NCBI GenBank assembly: GCA_038025085.1
Contig: CM076153.1
Span: forward strand, 19,381,001-19,445,000
Source: Tetragonia tetragonoides
Lineage: Eukaryota > Streptophyta > Magnoliopsida > Caryophyllales > Aizoaceae
Length of the DNA: 64,000 bases
Reading direction: 5' to 3'
Shown here: positions 11,580-24,051 of the stretch, one piece after another
Numbering within the stretch: position 1 is the first letter of the stretch
How the letters are laid out: each line of letters begins with the position of its first letter
Translations under genes and position numbers: made by a program
The notes under the pieces: model-generated
The model's input: only the letters and a program-made list of their open reading frames with translations
Databases searched by the model: none
What the model was told of the DNA's origin: nothing

Positions 11580-11990
11580 TTTACTTTTTGCTGGGTTTGC
11601 TTATAATACCCTCATGGAGGGTGTCAGAGTGCCAAAAAGAGCACCAAAGAGTAGTTGGTCTTGGCAGGTCCATGTGAGGAAGGTTGGGTTTGATTTGGTG
11701 GTGTCGTCGGTATACTGTATTAGTGAGGGTGGCAACAGGTGGGGGTGTTGTGCCATCAACAAAGTGATGGAGGTGATAACCGAGGAGAATAGGTTTGATT
11801 TGGAAAGTCATCGTGGTAGAGTTTGAAGGTTGGATTAGTAAAGTTCGGATACCATATAAATGTTGAGATTGATTGAATGCTTAAGAATTACATTGATAGA
11901 TGCATATATTTATATACAATCTATTGAAGAGAAAATATTTATAAAGAATGCAACTTAACTAATCTAAGAATAGAAGATACATAGAGATAA
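11580..11990 (-). mobile_element. Copia fragment: LTR end, primer-binding site and gag start
   Basis: On the minus strand an LTR-like end (CTCAACA, at 11861-11867) is followed by TGGTATCCGAAC at 11854-11843, close to the TGGTATCAGAG primer-binding site complementary to initiator tRNA-Met. A short frame then reads MTFQIKPILLGYHLHHFVDG, as at the start of copia gag. The rest of this element is absent or rearranged. It may be part of the same insertion as the plus-strand copia at 12050-17275, inverted. Confidence 0.55.
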
Positions 11991-12055
11991 TCAATGAAGA
12001 GAATAACTGAAAATTTTAAAGGAATATATGCAAGAAGATTCTCTGATTATTCTCT

Positions 12056-15000
12056 AATATTTTATTACCTTTTATTGATGATTATTCCAAGTATTGCTAT
12101 GTTTATTTGGTTAGTGCCAAGAGTGATTTGTTTGATAGATTTAAAGCTTATAAAGCTGAAGTTGAAAATCAATTGGAAAAGAAAATTAAAAACTTCGTTC
12201 GGATAGAGGAGGTGAGGATGCCCCTACTGAGATGATTCAATTTTGTGAAAAAAATGGTGTTATACATCAGGTTTTGCCTCCTCGTGCACCTCAATCTAAT
12301 GGGGTTGTAGAAAGGAAAAACCGTACTTTGTTGGACATGATTAATGTAATGTTACTTAGTTCTGGCTTGCCTAATAATTTGTGGGGTGAAGCTTTATATG
12401 CTACTTGCTATGTGTTGAATAGAGAGCCATATAAAAATGTTGATAAGACCCTCTATGAGTTGTGGAAAAATAAAAAGCCGACTTTGAAACATATCAAAGT
12501 GTGGGGTGCTTAGCCAAGGTAAATATACCTACTACAAAGAAAAGGAAAATTGGTCCAAAGACAGTTGGTTGTGCTTTTATTGGTTATTCTTTACATAGTA
12601 CTACTTATAGATGTTTGGTGTTGACTTCTGAAGCTCCTGAAATTTCTATTAATACTATTATTGCATCTCGTGACGTTGTTTTCTTTGAAAACGTTTTTCC
12701 TATGAAAACTAATATTTTAAAATCTGTTTTGGAGCCTTCTTCTTTGAATTTTAGTGAGCCTTCATCTTCTAGTGGTTTTATTCAGGAGCCCATTGTCCAT
12801 AGACAGAGTACAAGGGTCAAAAGAGCTAAAACGTTTGGTCCCGATTTTGTTACATTTTTACTTAAAGATGATCCAAAACTTTTAGTGAAGCAATGACGTC
12901 TGTTGACGCTCCGTTTTGGAAAGAAGCCATCCAAAGTGAGGTAGATTCTATTTTGCAAAATAAAACTTGGATTTTAACTGATCTTCCACCTGGTTGTAAA
13001 ACTTTAGGCTACAAGTGGATTTTTAAAAAGAATTACGACCCGACGGTTCTATTGAAAAATTTAAAGCTAGACTTGTAGTCCAAGGTGTCAAACAAGTGAA
13101 AGGTATAGATTTCTTTGATACGTATTCCCCACTTTCAAAAATTTCTACTATTAGAGTTTTAATTGCCATTACCTCTATTTATAAATTAGAAATTCATCAA
13201 ATGGATGTGAAAACTGCTTTTCTAAATGGTGATTTGGAGGAGGAGATTTATATGGAACAACCGGAAGGTTTTGTTGTTCCTGGCCAAGAGAAAAAAGTTT
13301 GTAAACTTGTAAAGTCACTTTATGGTTTGAAATAAGCACCAATGCAATGGTATGAAAAGTTTGATCAAGTTATGATTTCAAATGGTTTTCAAATAAATGA
13401 TGGTGATAAATGTCTTTATATCAAGCAAGTTGATGGTACTTGTGTAATTCTTTTTTTATATGTTGATGATATATTAATCAATTGGTCTCTTAAAGGGCCG
13501 CCTTATCGTATAGGGCGAGGCATAACTGGGCACGCGCGACACTAAGGCACGCGCGACTTCGCATTTTTTGTTTTCCTCGTTTCCTTTTGTTCTGTTATAT
13601 TTGACCCGCTTCCTTTATTTGTACTAAAACTTACTCTACCCTGTTGGTTGGGGTAACTGACGGTGGGAGAATCCGCACGGGTTCGAATCTCTACACACTC
13701 CTATCACTTTTTTGCTGTTTTTTTTTATTTTTAGTACAGTGTCATTTTTTCCTTCGTAGTATCACTTTGTTGTAGTGTGGTGCTAGTATATTTTGTTATA
13801 ATATCACTTTGTTGCCTTATATTGTCAATTTTTTTTGCTCAATTTTTTTTATAAGGTGCTTAAGTTTCACTTTGTTTCCTTGTGATGTCAGTTTATGTTA
13901 CTCTAGTTTAACTTCATTCATAAATGTTATTTTGCAATTGCATAAGCATCATTTTCTATTATCAGGTATGTTTTTTTTTCCGCCATGAGGTGACCTTATT
14001 TTTTTCTATTGTCTCATTTTGTATCATTGTAGTGTTAGTTAATTTTATTATAGCGTCACTTTTGTTGACTCACGGTTTAATAATTTAATTTGCTCAACAA
14101 CAAGTCTTGTGTGAGACCAACATAATATACTTCAATAGTCATTTTTAATATTACAACAAATTACCTCCACTCTCTCTCATTGTTCACCAGTCACCACCAA
14201 TCAACTACGCAACAAAGTTTTTTAGATATCATTTTTGATGTTTGTAGTGTCACTTTAATGTCTTTTGGTGTCAAATTATTTTATTGTGGTGTCACTTTGT
14301 TGCGTGGTAGTATCAGTTTGTTAAGGTGCATTTCGTGCAATATGGAGCAATGTTGGAATTATTTGGTGCAAATTCTAAAATTGTGATTATTTTCTTCAAC
14401 TCACTCAAAGTTAGGATTATTGGCAACCTATTTTCCTTAAAAAAGTACACTGCAAAAAAAAATTATGCAGCATATGAACAAAAAAGAGAACAGATAAAGT
14501 GTTTCGTTTTAATCTTGACACCATGAGTCAATGCAATATCACCGCAACAAGATAAACTGACACCATAAGAAAAATATGATACATCACGACAAAATAAAAA
14601 ACGATAATTTGAAAAAAAAATTAAATAAGAGGACAATGCTTTGCGCAAGAGTCGAACCCAGAACCAGAAGAGAATGATGCTTAAGGCCAACTGACAAACC
14701 ATCGAGGCAATCCTCAATTTACAACAATAAGAAGGAAGTTAAAAAATATAAGGTATAAACCGTCGCGCAGACTAGTCCAACAACAAAATGAATACTGGGC
14801 CGCGCGGCCCATTCTACATATCCCGCCTTATCGTATAAGGCCGCCGCAAGTAAGTTGTTGCGTAGATTAATATTGAGTAGTGATATTCGTGTTATAAATG
14901 ATACGAAAAAGCTATTGTCTAAAATTTTTGATATGAAGGACCTTGGTCCGATTGATGTGATTTTGGGTATTAAAGTAACTAAGAAGCATGATGGATTTGC

Positions 15001-15802
15001 ATTGACCCAATCTCACTATATTGAGAAGTTGATGAAAAAGTTTGGTTTCTTTGATGTGAGTCCTGTGTATTCTCCTTTTGATCCAACTTTTAAATTGAAG
15101 AAAAATGTGGAGGAAACTATTTTCCAATACAATTATTCTCAAATAGTTGGATTGTTGTTGCATCTCACAAATTATACTAGACCAGATATTGCATTTGTGG
15201 TTGGTAAGTTGGCTAGATATACTCATAATCCTGGCACTGCACATTGGACGGCTTTAGAAAGGTTATTTAAATATTTAAAGGGTACGATTGATTATGCTAT
15301 TCATTATAGTGGTTACACTGCAGTGCTTGAAGGATATTGTGATGCCAATTGGATAACTGATTGTCATGATATTAAAGCTACTAGTGGTTATGTATTTTGT
15401 ATGGGTGGAGGTGCAGTTTCTTGGAAGTCTGTAAAACAGACTATTATTTCTCGTTCCACTATGGAAGCTGAAATAGTAGCTTTAGATACTGCTAGTGCTG
15501 AAGCTGAGTGGCTGAAAAGTTTATTGACTGATATTCCTATATTAACTCAGCCTATACCTCCTATTTCTCTTCACTGTGATAGCCAAGCTGCTATAGCAAA
15601 AGTGAATATTAAGAAGTTTAATGAGAAAAGGAGACATTTGACAATGAGACATAAGTCTTTAAAAGACTTGATATCTCACGGTGTGATTTGTTTGGATTTT
15701 GTCAGGTCTGAAAAGAATGTTGCGGATCCGCTTACAAAGGGTTTGGCGTGCCAACAAGTACTTGAATTGTCGAGGGGAATGAGACTGAAGCCCATAAATT
15801 AG
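12056..15802 (+). pseudogene. Copia pol remnant: integrase, RT and RNase H
   Basis: The integrase core is recognisable around FIDDYSKYCYVYLVSAKSD (about 12073-12130), then after frameshifts near 12069 and 12190 as QSNGVVERKNRTLLDMINVM (12295-12350). RT follows with WKEAIQSEVDSI, QMDVKTAFLNGDLEEEIYM and the catalytic LYVDDIL (about 13457-13477). Directly after YVDDIL the frame is cut by the insertion 13479-14862. It resumes at 14872 with [18 protein letters not shown] and [13 protein letters not shown]. RNase H is seen as [16 protein letters not shown] and [15 protein letters not shown]. Several shifts and stops, one of them in SLYGLK*, show it is inactive. Confidence 0.9.
13479..14862. mobile_element. 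Inverted-repeat insertion in copia RT, Mutator-like
   Basis: The insertion falls right after the YVDDIL codons. Flanks TATATTAAT (13470-13478) and TAGATTAAT (14863-14871) match at 8 of 9 bases, as for a 9-bp TSD. Near each end is a copy of a GCCTTAT-CGTATA(A)GG palindrome (about 13499-13519 and 14822-14843). The arms are long diverged inverted repeats: both carry a tRNA-like B-box motif (GGGTTCGAATC at 13679-13689; GGGTTCGACTC on the minus strand near 14660) about 200 bp from the end. Both continue with a TGTCA/TATCA-TTT repeat. No transposase frame is present. Confidence 0.65.
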
Positions 15803-16412
15803 TCACCACAGTGGAAACCCGTCTTCAGAGGTATGGCGATCCCATGAATGAAGTTCAACGGGTAATAACAAAACTGATGAGTGAACTACAAAGAGCACTA
15901 CAAATAATTTGGCGGATAATTTACGGGTCCCATTCCTATGGCGAAGTGCTCTTGACTGATGTGACGGTTTGAGGGTGAGTTTTAACTCTTAATGAATCCA
16001 AAGGCATATTTGTTTGCGGGGTAGTGGTCAAATACTACTCTTGGAGGATTCACCTAGTGATGTGTGGTGGTGGGGTCGCCACTGTGGGAGTTGGGCTATT
16101 CCCTAATGACACACATGACACAAGATATCGTGCGCATGACCGTAACGCGCCCCACCGATAGAACCTGACAAATAGCCCATATTGTGTGTGTGGTGAGTCC
16201 AAACCTGATATAAGGGGTCAAGTTCAAAACATTTATGTTACTTAGATTCTTTGGGGTGTAAGCTCATTCTCTCTAAGTATAGGTTCAAACCCAAAAGGTA
16301 CCTACGCCTATTGCACAATATTATATGCTCACTAGTATATTATTTTTTTTCCACAAAATTGTTTTATTGAATCTTTTATACGATGATTTAAATTTTAAAT
16401 CATGTGGGGGAT

Positions 16413-17275
16413 TGTTGGAAAAAAAGAATGATTTAAAATTTGTTTTATATATATCTTTATTAAATCAAATACTACTATTTATTATTTATTTACTGTTGTT
16501 TTATTTATAGCCACCACAAATATCTTTTAAGGATTTGTTTGACCATTGGATTTGATTTGATATCATGATTCTTTGGAATCTTTATGATTGAGGATATTAA
16601 CTTTTAATTTAATGTTTGGGTTCTGTAACGTTCTAGCTACTGATATTGTGAGTAATGGATATACCACTAATATGCTAGCTTTTAAGAGCTTTTATCACTC
16701 CAAAACGTTACAAGTGTTGAGACATATTATATATGTGGTTCAAGTTGCCGGTTGGGTGTGATAGGAAAAAGGTTATAGTTTTCAATCTTATTTCCCCAAG
16801 ACAAAAAGGGTTTCTCCATTACATAATGATCTCAGTATTACAAAATTAAAATACTTAATAGTTTATTACTTCAAATACTCATATTTTTTATATTATTAAT
16901 ACTATTACTAGTGAGCATTGGGTGATTGTTGGTTCGGGGATTTCTCCTTGCTGCACCGAAGAAATCTGACGGGTTGTCGTATCTTGGGGGAGGAACGCAC
17001 TTGATTAATTTTCCAGTGCAGTGGGGGCGTTTCCTCTCTAAGGAAAGCGCCCAGCGTGCTTCAACCTAGGCTACTTCTAATCTCTTCTCTTGTTACATAC
17101 ATACATACTTTGTATTTGATTAATCGTTATTTTATATTCAAAGTGTGTGTATTTGTATTGATCTTGAAAAGTTGTTGTCGTTAATGTTGTTTTTGTTTGG
17201 GTAAATATTGATGTATTTATTTTTATAGTCGAGGTATTATTCATTACGTATTAGTTTTAGCAATATTTTCCAATA
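16413..17275 (+). repeat. 3' LTR of the copia element
   Basis: The LTR begins TGTTGGAAAA directly after the polypurine tract and ends TTTTCCAATA, the inverted partner with one substitution of the usual terminal CA. The length is 863 bp. No second copy is found upstream, so a TSD cannot be tested. Confidence 0.65.
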
Positions 17276-19030
17276 TGGGGTCTGAGGAGTGATGACTACA
17301 TGATATTCTATGAAACTCTATTTGTTTTCAATATATCTTGAATTGTCCAAGTGTTTTGTGAGAGTTGGGGTCACAATACTTTGGGTTGAAGTGGAGAGTG
17401 CAAAGTAACAAAGGGTGGTTGTGGGCATCTTAAATCACAATGCATGCTGGTGGTGTGCTTCCAACCTGCGAGTAAAGAAAGAACAGTGAACATATTTTTA
17501 AAATGGTAAGTCTCCTGGATGCCCCCATTCAATATGATGCTACATGTTTACGGTTTGCGGAGCAGCTTGGTGATGCTCAATCCCGCATCTACACCTTGGG
17601 GTCAAAAGGAAGCACACGACTTTGCTCATCTTGCATCTTAGTGAATATCGCAGGTGCCTAGGTTTCTTCGTGGCCATAGGCAATTTCACAAATTTCAAGC
17701 AAACAACTAGGGACAGAGTATTTCTATTATTTGGTCAAAATATATTATGCAAATAAACAGCTATATATTTCAATGTGCCAAACTATTGTAACTACTCGCT
17801 CAGGTATTGTCTTTGAGTTGAATGTTCTCATTTGCCCACAATGTTCCCTGAACATGTTTTGTCGTTATCGTATGAAATTCAGCATGAAGATTTTTTTTTG
17901 TTTTTTATTTTTTATTATTATTTTTTTTTTTTTTTGAGTAGCATGAAGAGTTACAATGGATGTAATGTCTTTGGTCATCCTTGTCATGCAAATAATGTTG
18001 GATTTTTATTTATTTTGATGCGTCCTAAATAAGGTTATCGATTGTAATGATGGACATTTACTGTGTTGTTTCCCAAATATAAGCAATTTTGTAAATGGTT
18101 GGTCTTGTGACTGAGTGTTTTCCTTATACATAAGGATTACAGTTAGGTTATTGAGTGACATCTTCCCTAAATGAAAGTTGAATGTGAATGAAAATGCGTG
18201 TCATCCATTTTTAATAATTCTATAGGTCTCTATTAGTGACTAAAAAGAAGTGTCACTATGTGATGTGGCAATTGCCATATCATTAATACTATTAATTAAC
18301 TTGCCATCTCATAAGGGTTGAAACTAAAAACAAAAAGTAAAATTAAGGGCCTTTTTGCAAATATGATAGACAACATTATTAAAGTAGGGTGATCTCATAA
18401 GCGATTAAAAAGGAATGTGTAATATTATTTCTTTTTTGATATAGGAGTAAATTATTCTAATTGAAATTGTTACCATCTTTGTTTACTTTCCACCTTTGTA
18501 TTTATAACCGCATCTATACATATCTAGTTTTTTTTCTTCTTTCTGCTCCCCATTATATTTATTCACGGTTGCCAATTATTAGAAATAAAAGAAAAAATGG
18601 TTTTTTTTTCTTATTTCTATTTCCCATCATTTTTATTCACGGTTGTCAAATATTATAAAGAAAAGAAAAAAAACATTTAATCTCCTCTCTCATAGGAGTA
18701 GTATCTAAATTCTTTCACTTTCTCTTCAGTAAAGAATAAACTCCTTTAATGGAAGAGTTCTTAAGTTTTATTTGAAAAAGTAAGGTCTTCCTGTATTTTC
18801 ATAAATTGCAACATTCTACGTACTAGCTAGTAGGAAGCAAAAGAAGAAGACAAGGAAAAGACAAGTTGCAAAACTAACTAATTTTTTTTTTCTTAAAGTG
18901 AAGTTGCAAAACTAAGCTAAACTGAATTTCAACTCACATCCTCCCTTTAATATTCTTTGTTCATTTCGGTACGTCCAACTGGCAACCTGAGCTATATTCA
19001 CTTCATAACACGAATTCGCGTTCGATCAAC
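17276..19030. other. AT-rich non-coding DNA
   Basis: I see no gene or transposon boundary that can be supported. There are T-runs at 17890-17935 and AT-rich repeats near 18500-18670, where 'ttccca(t)cattttattcacggtt' is partly duplicated about 100 bp apart. Confidence 0.4.
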
Positions 19031-19257
19031 TCTAAGGCCCTGTTCTTTTCGTCATTTCTATGCTGCATTCCGTTCCGTTCCGCACCGCACCACAATTTCC
19101 GTTCCGTTCCGCACCGACCGCAATTTCCGTTCCGCACCGCACCGTAATTTTTGTTCCGTTCCGCGCCGCGTTGCGATTTCCGTTCCGTTCTGCACTGCGC
19201 TGCATTTTCCGTTCCTCACCGTCCCGAATCATTCCATTGACGAGGACAGGGCCTAAG
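19031..19257. mobile_element. hAT-like MITE with CCGTTCCGCACCG arms
   Basis: The ends are near-inverted repeats: AAGGCCCTGTTCTTTTCG at the left, and AGGCCCTGTCCTCGTC read from the right on the other strand. The body is a degenerate tandem array of TTCCGTTCCGCACCG-type units. AGGCCCTGT termini are common in plant hAT MITEs. The flanks are too diverged to show a clear 8-bp TSD, so the class is tentative. Open frames across it are by-products of the repeat. Confidence 0.6.
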
Positions 19258-19338
19258 TTCTAACGGCCTACACTATAATGATTAACATGATATGTTAGTA
19301 GAAAATTAAAAGTAATATACAGTAAAATTATAAAAATA

Positions 19339-19593
19339 CTCCCTCCGTCCCAGACAAATGGTTACATTTGTTTTTTCACTGTTTTCAATGTACCACTTTG
19401 ACCGTAAATAATATGTAATTAAATGAATATATAAATTATAAAATTATGATTTTCCAAAAGTACTATTCAAGATGTATCTCACCATAGTATTTTTACATTA
19501 TAAATCTTTGTATTTTTTCACAAATTTATAGCCAAAGTTTGCGAACTTGACAATGAAAAAATAACTGTAACCATTTATCTGAGACGGAGGGAG
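19339..19593. mobile_element. Stowaway MITE (Tc1/mariner type)
   Basis: The terminal inverted repeats start CTCCCTCCGTC at both ends and match for about 28 bp with two differences. The element is flanked by TA dinucleotides at 19337-19338 and 19594-19595. The 255-bp AT-rich body and the CTCCCTCCGT terminus are diagnostic of Stowaway elements. Confidence 0.95.
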
Positions 19594-19595
19594 TA

Positions 19596-20952
19596 TGTTG
19601 GAACATTATAGAATTTCCAAATTAGAGTATAATTTATGTCTATTTTACGCCTATTTGAGTTTATAGTTATTAAGTTTAGCAGAAATCAAAAATATTTTAT
19701 GAATACCTTAAAAAAAAAAGAGAGAAAAATTACAAACTGATGAGTCTATCTTAAGCTAATTACTACGATGAAAGCAATAAAGTTAAACTATGGTACTACG
19801 TAGTAAAATTATGAAACTACAAGGTCAAAATTATGAAACTATACAAGGTGAATTTGTGATGGCAATTTGTGTAATCACAAACATACATAAAAACTGTAGA
19901 AATAAAGTAATATTTATTTTACACCAGTATAAAATATGATTATCTCTAACTAAAAAAGAAAGTAAAATTATGAATCTATATGTGTCAATCTTCATCGGTT
20001 ATTATAATTAGTAAGTTACTATGACAAAATTTAAAGCTAAATTATGAAACTACGCAGTAAAATTATGAACGTTTCTACTAAAACTAAGCGTGTACGAATG
20101 ATGGTGTAATTAATCAATATTGCCTTCGTTCTTTAAAACTTAAACTTTAAACCTTAATCAATACTCTGTGTTTCTTAAACTCTGGCCTATACCCCTAAAG
20201 GAAGGTTAATATTATTTTTCTATATTGCACTCAACATTAGTCCATCTGTTCTATGAATCATATACCCTAAATTCTAATACTCATCTTAAACCCTAATGTT
20301 AGTACAATTATGAAACATCCTAAACTCTTAATAAATTAGAATAAACCAAAATAGATACAGTATTAGAAAGTATATGATATGTGAACCAAAAAAAAAAGAA
20401 AGTATATGATATGTGATAGTCCTTAATAACTTTTGTGCATGCTTTGATTACATTTGATCTATCCACCTAATTTTTAATCGATTTATCTGTTGTGCATAAA
20501 TTAAATTAAACCGCCCTACACCCTAACTATTTTAGTGGTGTGAAAGAAAATAATCGTTGAAAAGGTTATTATTATTTTTTTTTATATTGAAAAACTATTA
20601 TGTTTCTCGTTTCATATATGAAAACCTAAACCATAAAAGTATTTAAAGGCTAAAATCATCTTTACATATTGATATAGTTATTTATTGCTCGACGTCCATG
20701 AAACTTAAATCATAAGTCTTAAAAAAGTCAGAACGTAAAATATTTCTGAAATAAGGAAAGTATTAGAAAACATATATGTGTTGTAAATTGGACTTTTGAA
20801 GGCAAAATTCAAGAAACATTGTACATTGATTATAAAATTAAGAAGTATGATGTAATTGAATGAAAAAATGTTCAGTAGAATGATGAAACCTAAGCACTTA
20901 AGTCAAAATTTGTTATATCTTACAAACTGGCTAATTGAGTATTATAGAAATA
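19596..20952. other. AT-rich non-coding DNA
   Basis: No coding potential was recognised. A motif 'aaaattatgaaactac' recurs at about 19805, 19828 and 20039, suggesting an old degenerate repeat. Confidence 0.4.
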
Positions 20953-20981
20953 TTAGGTGTATGCCCCGTGCGATGCACGAG
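20953..20981 (-). mobile_element. Helitron 3' terminus (CTAA with hairpin)
   Basis: On the minus strand a CGTGC-ATC-GCACG hairpin (20979-20967) is followed about 10 bases later by CTAA and a flanking T. This is the CTRR-end, hairpin and A/T insertion signature of Helitrons. The body would extend to the right. The 5' end is uncertain, with one candidate near 23040. Confidence 0.6.
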
Positions 20982-21335
20982 CTTGTAGTTTGTCATTAGA
21001 AAATATATTTTGAATGATATCAAGAAAATAGGTTAATGATTTATCAATACCGTCTATAATAACTAATATGAAGTTATCCGTACAAACCAAAGTTGTGCTA
21101 TGTGAGTATAAAATTGCTTATATGACATACAATAATAATTGTTTAGATTTAAATGATAAGTTAAATTTATATCTTTTCATACTTTAAAAAAGAATTCAAA
21201 TAAATAGTTAAATGACATATTCACAACCGCGCACCATCTTGATATAATGTCCTTAGGGACCGTTAAATTTATACATTCGTGTGCTTATTTAGTCCATAAA
21301 TTTATCTACAGAACTTATTAATAGTCAATATACTA

Positions 21336-22413
21336 CAACAAGCTAGAGCAATGGAGGGATACTCTGGAAGCAAAGGGATTTAGATTGAACAGGACGAAGA
21401 TGGAGTACCTACAATGTAGCTTCTCAGGGGAGGTTGCGTCTGACCTAGAGATAAGGATTGACGAAGCAGTGGTGCCGAGGAAAGAGAGCTTCAAATATTT
21501 AGGGTCGATCATCCAAGGTAACGGAGAAATTGATGATGACGTGGCCCACCCCATCAAGGCAGGGTGGTTAAAGTGAAGAAGTGCATCAGGTGTTCTTTGC
21601 GACGATAAGATACCACTCAAATTAAAAGGTAAATTTTATTGCATGGCTATTAGGCCAGTTATGTTATACGTTGCTGAGTGTTGGCAGATTAAACAAGCCC
21701 ATGTGGAAAAGAAGAGGGTGGCGGAGATGAGGATGCTTCATTGGATGTGAAATCTTACTAGGAGAGATAAGGTCAAGAACGAGGTGGTTCGTGACAAGGC
21801 GGGAGTGACAGATATTGAGAGTAAGATGCGGGAAACGAGACTCGGGTGGTTTGGTCATGTCGTGAGGAGACACCCTGACGCCCCGGTGAGGAGGTGTGAG
21901 AGGATCATACTTAGAGATTGTAAGAGAAGAAGAGGGAGGCCAAAGAAAAATTGGGCGGAGGTGATTAGGAAGGATTTATCCCTACTAGAGCTTACTGAGG
22001 ACTTAGCCCTTAACAGGAGATTATAGCGTTGTAGGATTCACATAGATGACACCATATAGAGGGTGTGGGCCTGTGGGGCATCGCCAATGATTAATTGTGT
22101 ATTGGCTTTTGTTATGTAGTCTTTGTCTGTTTAGGGTTTTTTGGGTACTGTTCATTCCGCATCCCTTTTCCTATTAATTTGTTTGTTTGGACTTGTGTGG
22201 ATTTTTAAATTCTCATTCCTTGACTTTCTCATGCATCCTGTCATTCAAATGTTTTAACATCCAAAGTTTTTGACTATTTTCTACTACTTTCAAAACTCAA
22301 ATGGTTTTCGCGGGTCTTTCGAAAACAGCCTCTCTACTAGGCGTCTAGTTAGGGGTAAGGCTGCGTACATCTGGACCTCCCCAGACCCCGCCCTCGGCGG
22401 GACATTTACTGGG

Positions 22414-22456
<43 letters not shown>
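21336..22456 (+). mobile_element. 5'-truncated RTE-type LINE with (TTG)n tail
   Basis: Frames at 21336-22026 encode the C-terminal RT region of RTE LINEs: [40 protein letters not shown], then [20 protein letters not shown] and [10 protein letters not shown]. Two stops (after GWLK and LHWM) break it. The 3' region carries AACAGCCTCTCTAC...GGGGTAAGGCTGCGTACAT and ends in (TTG)n at 22414-22456. This tail is shared with the SINE-like copies at 5521, 47275 and 50291. I found no tRNA head between the coding part and the tail, so I treat the tail as belonging to the LINE. Confidence 0.85.
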
Positions 22457-24051
22457 ACTAATGTTGGTTCTTATCTCTCTTTGATTTATATGTTTTTTTA
22501 TATAAAATTACTTATCTGTCATGTAATGTGTTATGACAATGGTTTGATCCATGTAGATAAAATAATCCTTTGTTTTTTATACTTAAAAGAATATCAAAGA
22601 AAACAGTGTTTAAACCTACTTTATTCACATTATTTTACCAAATTAGCTTATTGCTCCATCTCCATGAACCATTACTTTTGTTGGGGTATAGAATCACTAT
22701 GAAGATTAGATGCATATATATAATACGTTAATTTATTAGTTAGTTTTAAAGTCTTTATGCATTAATTACTTTGACTACTTTACCTTATTAAATTCTTATA
22801 TCTAGCTTTTGGTATAGTTTAGTTTAAGGTTTAATTATGTTCATGTATCCTTCACTCAAATAAATAAATAAAAATGTTTATGTATCCTATTTATTAATAA
22901 TATAATATGGTTCATATCCACATTAATTGGTTAACTTGGCATTAGCTTTTGAATATAATGATGATTGGACATGGCGACATGCAAAACACGTGTGAATACA
23001 ACAGCGCTATGATCAACTTTTATATAGGATCATTATATAGTATGTTTTTTTCGAAAATTCATACGCCAAAAATTTTGTTCAAGAAATTAGTTAAGTGATA
23101 GGTTTACAATTAACTACCATTTTCACGTGCTCAGTCAATCGAAATATTAATACCTCTACATGCTTGTGTAATTCTATAACTTTCTACCATGACAATACCC
23201 ATTACTAACGTATTTGTTTCTCTTTGGTCTACATTGTATTAAAATTATTAAAAATATTTTTTTCATTTAAAAGTAATTTATGTTTAATGTCATGTATTAT
23301 GCAACAATTATTTGGATCCACATGGCCAAACTAATTTCCTATTTTTCTAATTAAAAGAAATTGGTTAAAAAAAATAATAGTTATATTTACACCAATTTTA
23401 CTTAAATGTCATATATTATGCAACAATTATTTGGATCCACATGGCCAAACTAATTTCCTATTTTTCTAATTAAAAGAAATTGGTTAAAAAAAATAATAGT
23501 TATATTTACACAAATTTTACTTAAATATTGTACTAATTTACTACATTTATCCATCTTCATGGAGAATCACTTATAATTTTGTTTAATGTCATGTATTATG
23601 CAACGGTTGTTCATTTGGGTCCATGTAGACAAATTAATCTTTTATTTTTCTAATTAAAAAATACTAAAAAAAGTAATTATGTTTACAACTACCTTACTTA
23701 ACTATTCTACTAATCTATATATTTCTCCATCTTCATGGAGAATCATTAAAAATTTCCGATGTATAATCTACCAAAACATGGATTATATATATTAGGACTA
23801 TGTTCTCTTATAAATTAGATTCATTGTACCTAGTTTTTAGCATAATTTATTTTAAGTTCATGTACCATATCTATGAAATTAATAATGTTCATGTATCGTA
23901 ATTAATTAGATAACATGGTTCATGTATTGTCATTAATTATTTGGATGACATGGCATTGCTTTTAGATATGATGATGACTGGGATAGTGACATGGCACGAC
24001 ACGTGTCAATGTAGCGGGTGTCATGATCCGACATTATATATATACTAATAC
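22457..24051. other. AT-rich, probably Helitron-derived DNA
   Basis: No genes. Two segments, about 22970-23040 and 23985-24050, share 'gacatgg', 'cacgtgt' and 'tcatgat(c)' blocks followed by TA-rich sequence, as near 5' ends of the local Helitrons. A tandem repeat occupies 23287-23700. Confidence 0.4.
23287..23700. repeat. 119-bp tandem repeat, two near-identical copies plus a diverged one
   Basis: The unit starting ATGTCATGTATTATGCAACAA begins at 23287 and recurs at 23406 with only a few differences over 119 bp. A third, diverged copy starts near 23586. The first two copies look recent. Confidence 0.85.

Larger units (their letters stand above)
12050..17275 (+). mobile_element. 5'-truncated Ty1/copia retrotransposon with 3' LTR
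   Basis: The order integrase, reverse transcriptase, RNase H, a polypurine tract (CATGTGGGGGAT at 16401-16412) and an LTR-like end is that of copia elements. Protease, most of gag and the 5' LTR are missing in this orientation. The RT region is interrupted by a 1,384-bp insertion. About 600 bp of non-coding sequence separates the RNase H stop from the polypurine tract. Confidence 0.85.

Noticed and set aside
14180..14526. Open frames within the copia insertion that might be a transposase
   Set aside because: They are short, lack DDE or zinc-finger motifs, and lie in TGTCACTTT-type repeats.
13479..14862. Classification of the copia insertion as CACTA
   Set aside because: CACTA elements end in CACTA/TAGTG and make a 3-bp TSD. 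Here the ends differ and a 9-bp near-match flanks the insertion.
19032..19263. Overlapping frames with Arg/Asn/Ala-rich or Pro/Phe-rich peptides
   Set aside because: Every frame through the CCGTTCCGCACCG tandem repeat is open. The repeat belongs to a MITE.
22250..22456. Separate Au SINE beside the RTE LINE
   Set aside because: No A/B-box head was found between the coding part and the tail, and a LINE 3' UTR explains the sequence with one element. This remains an inference.
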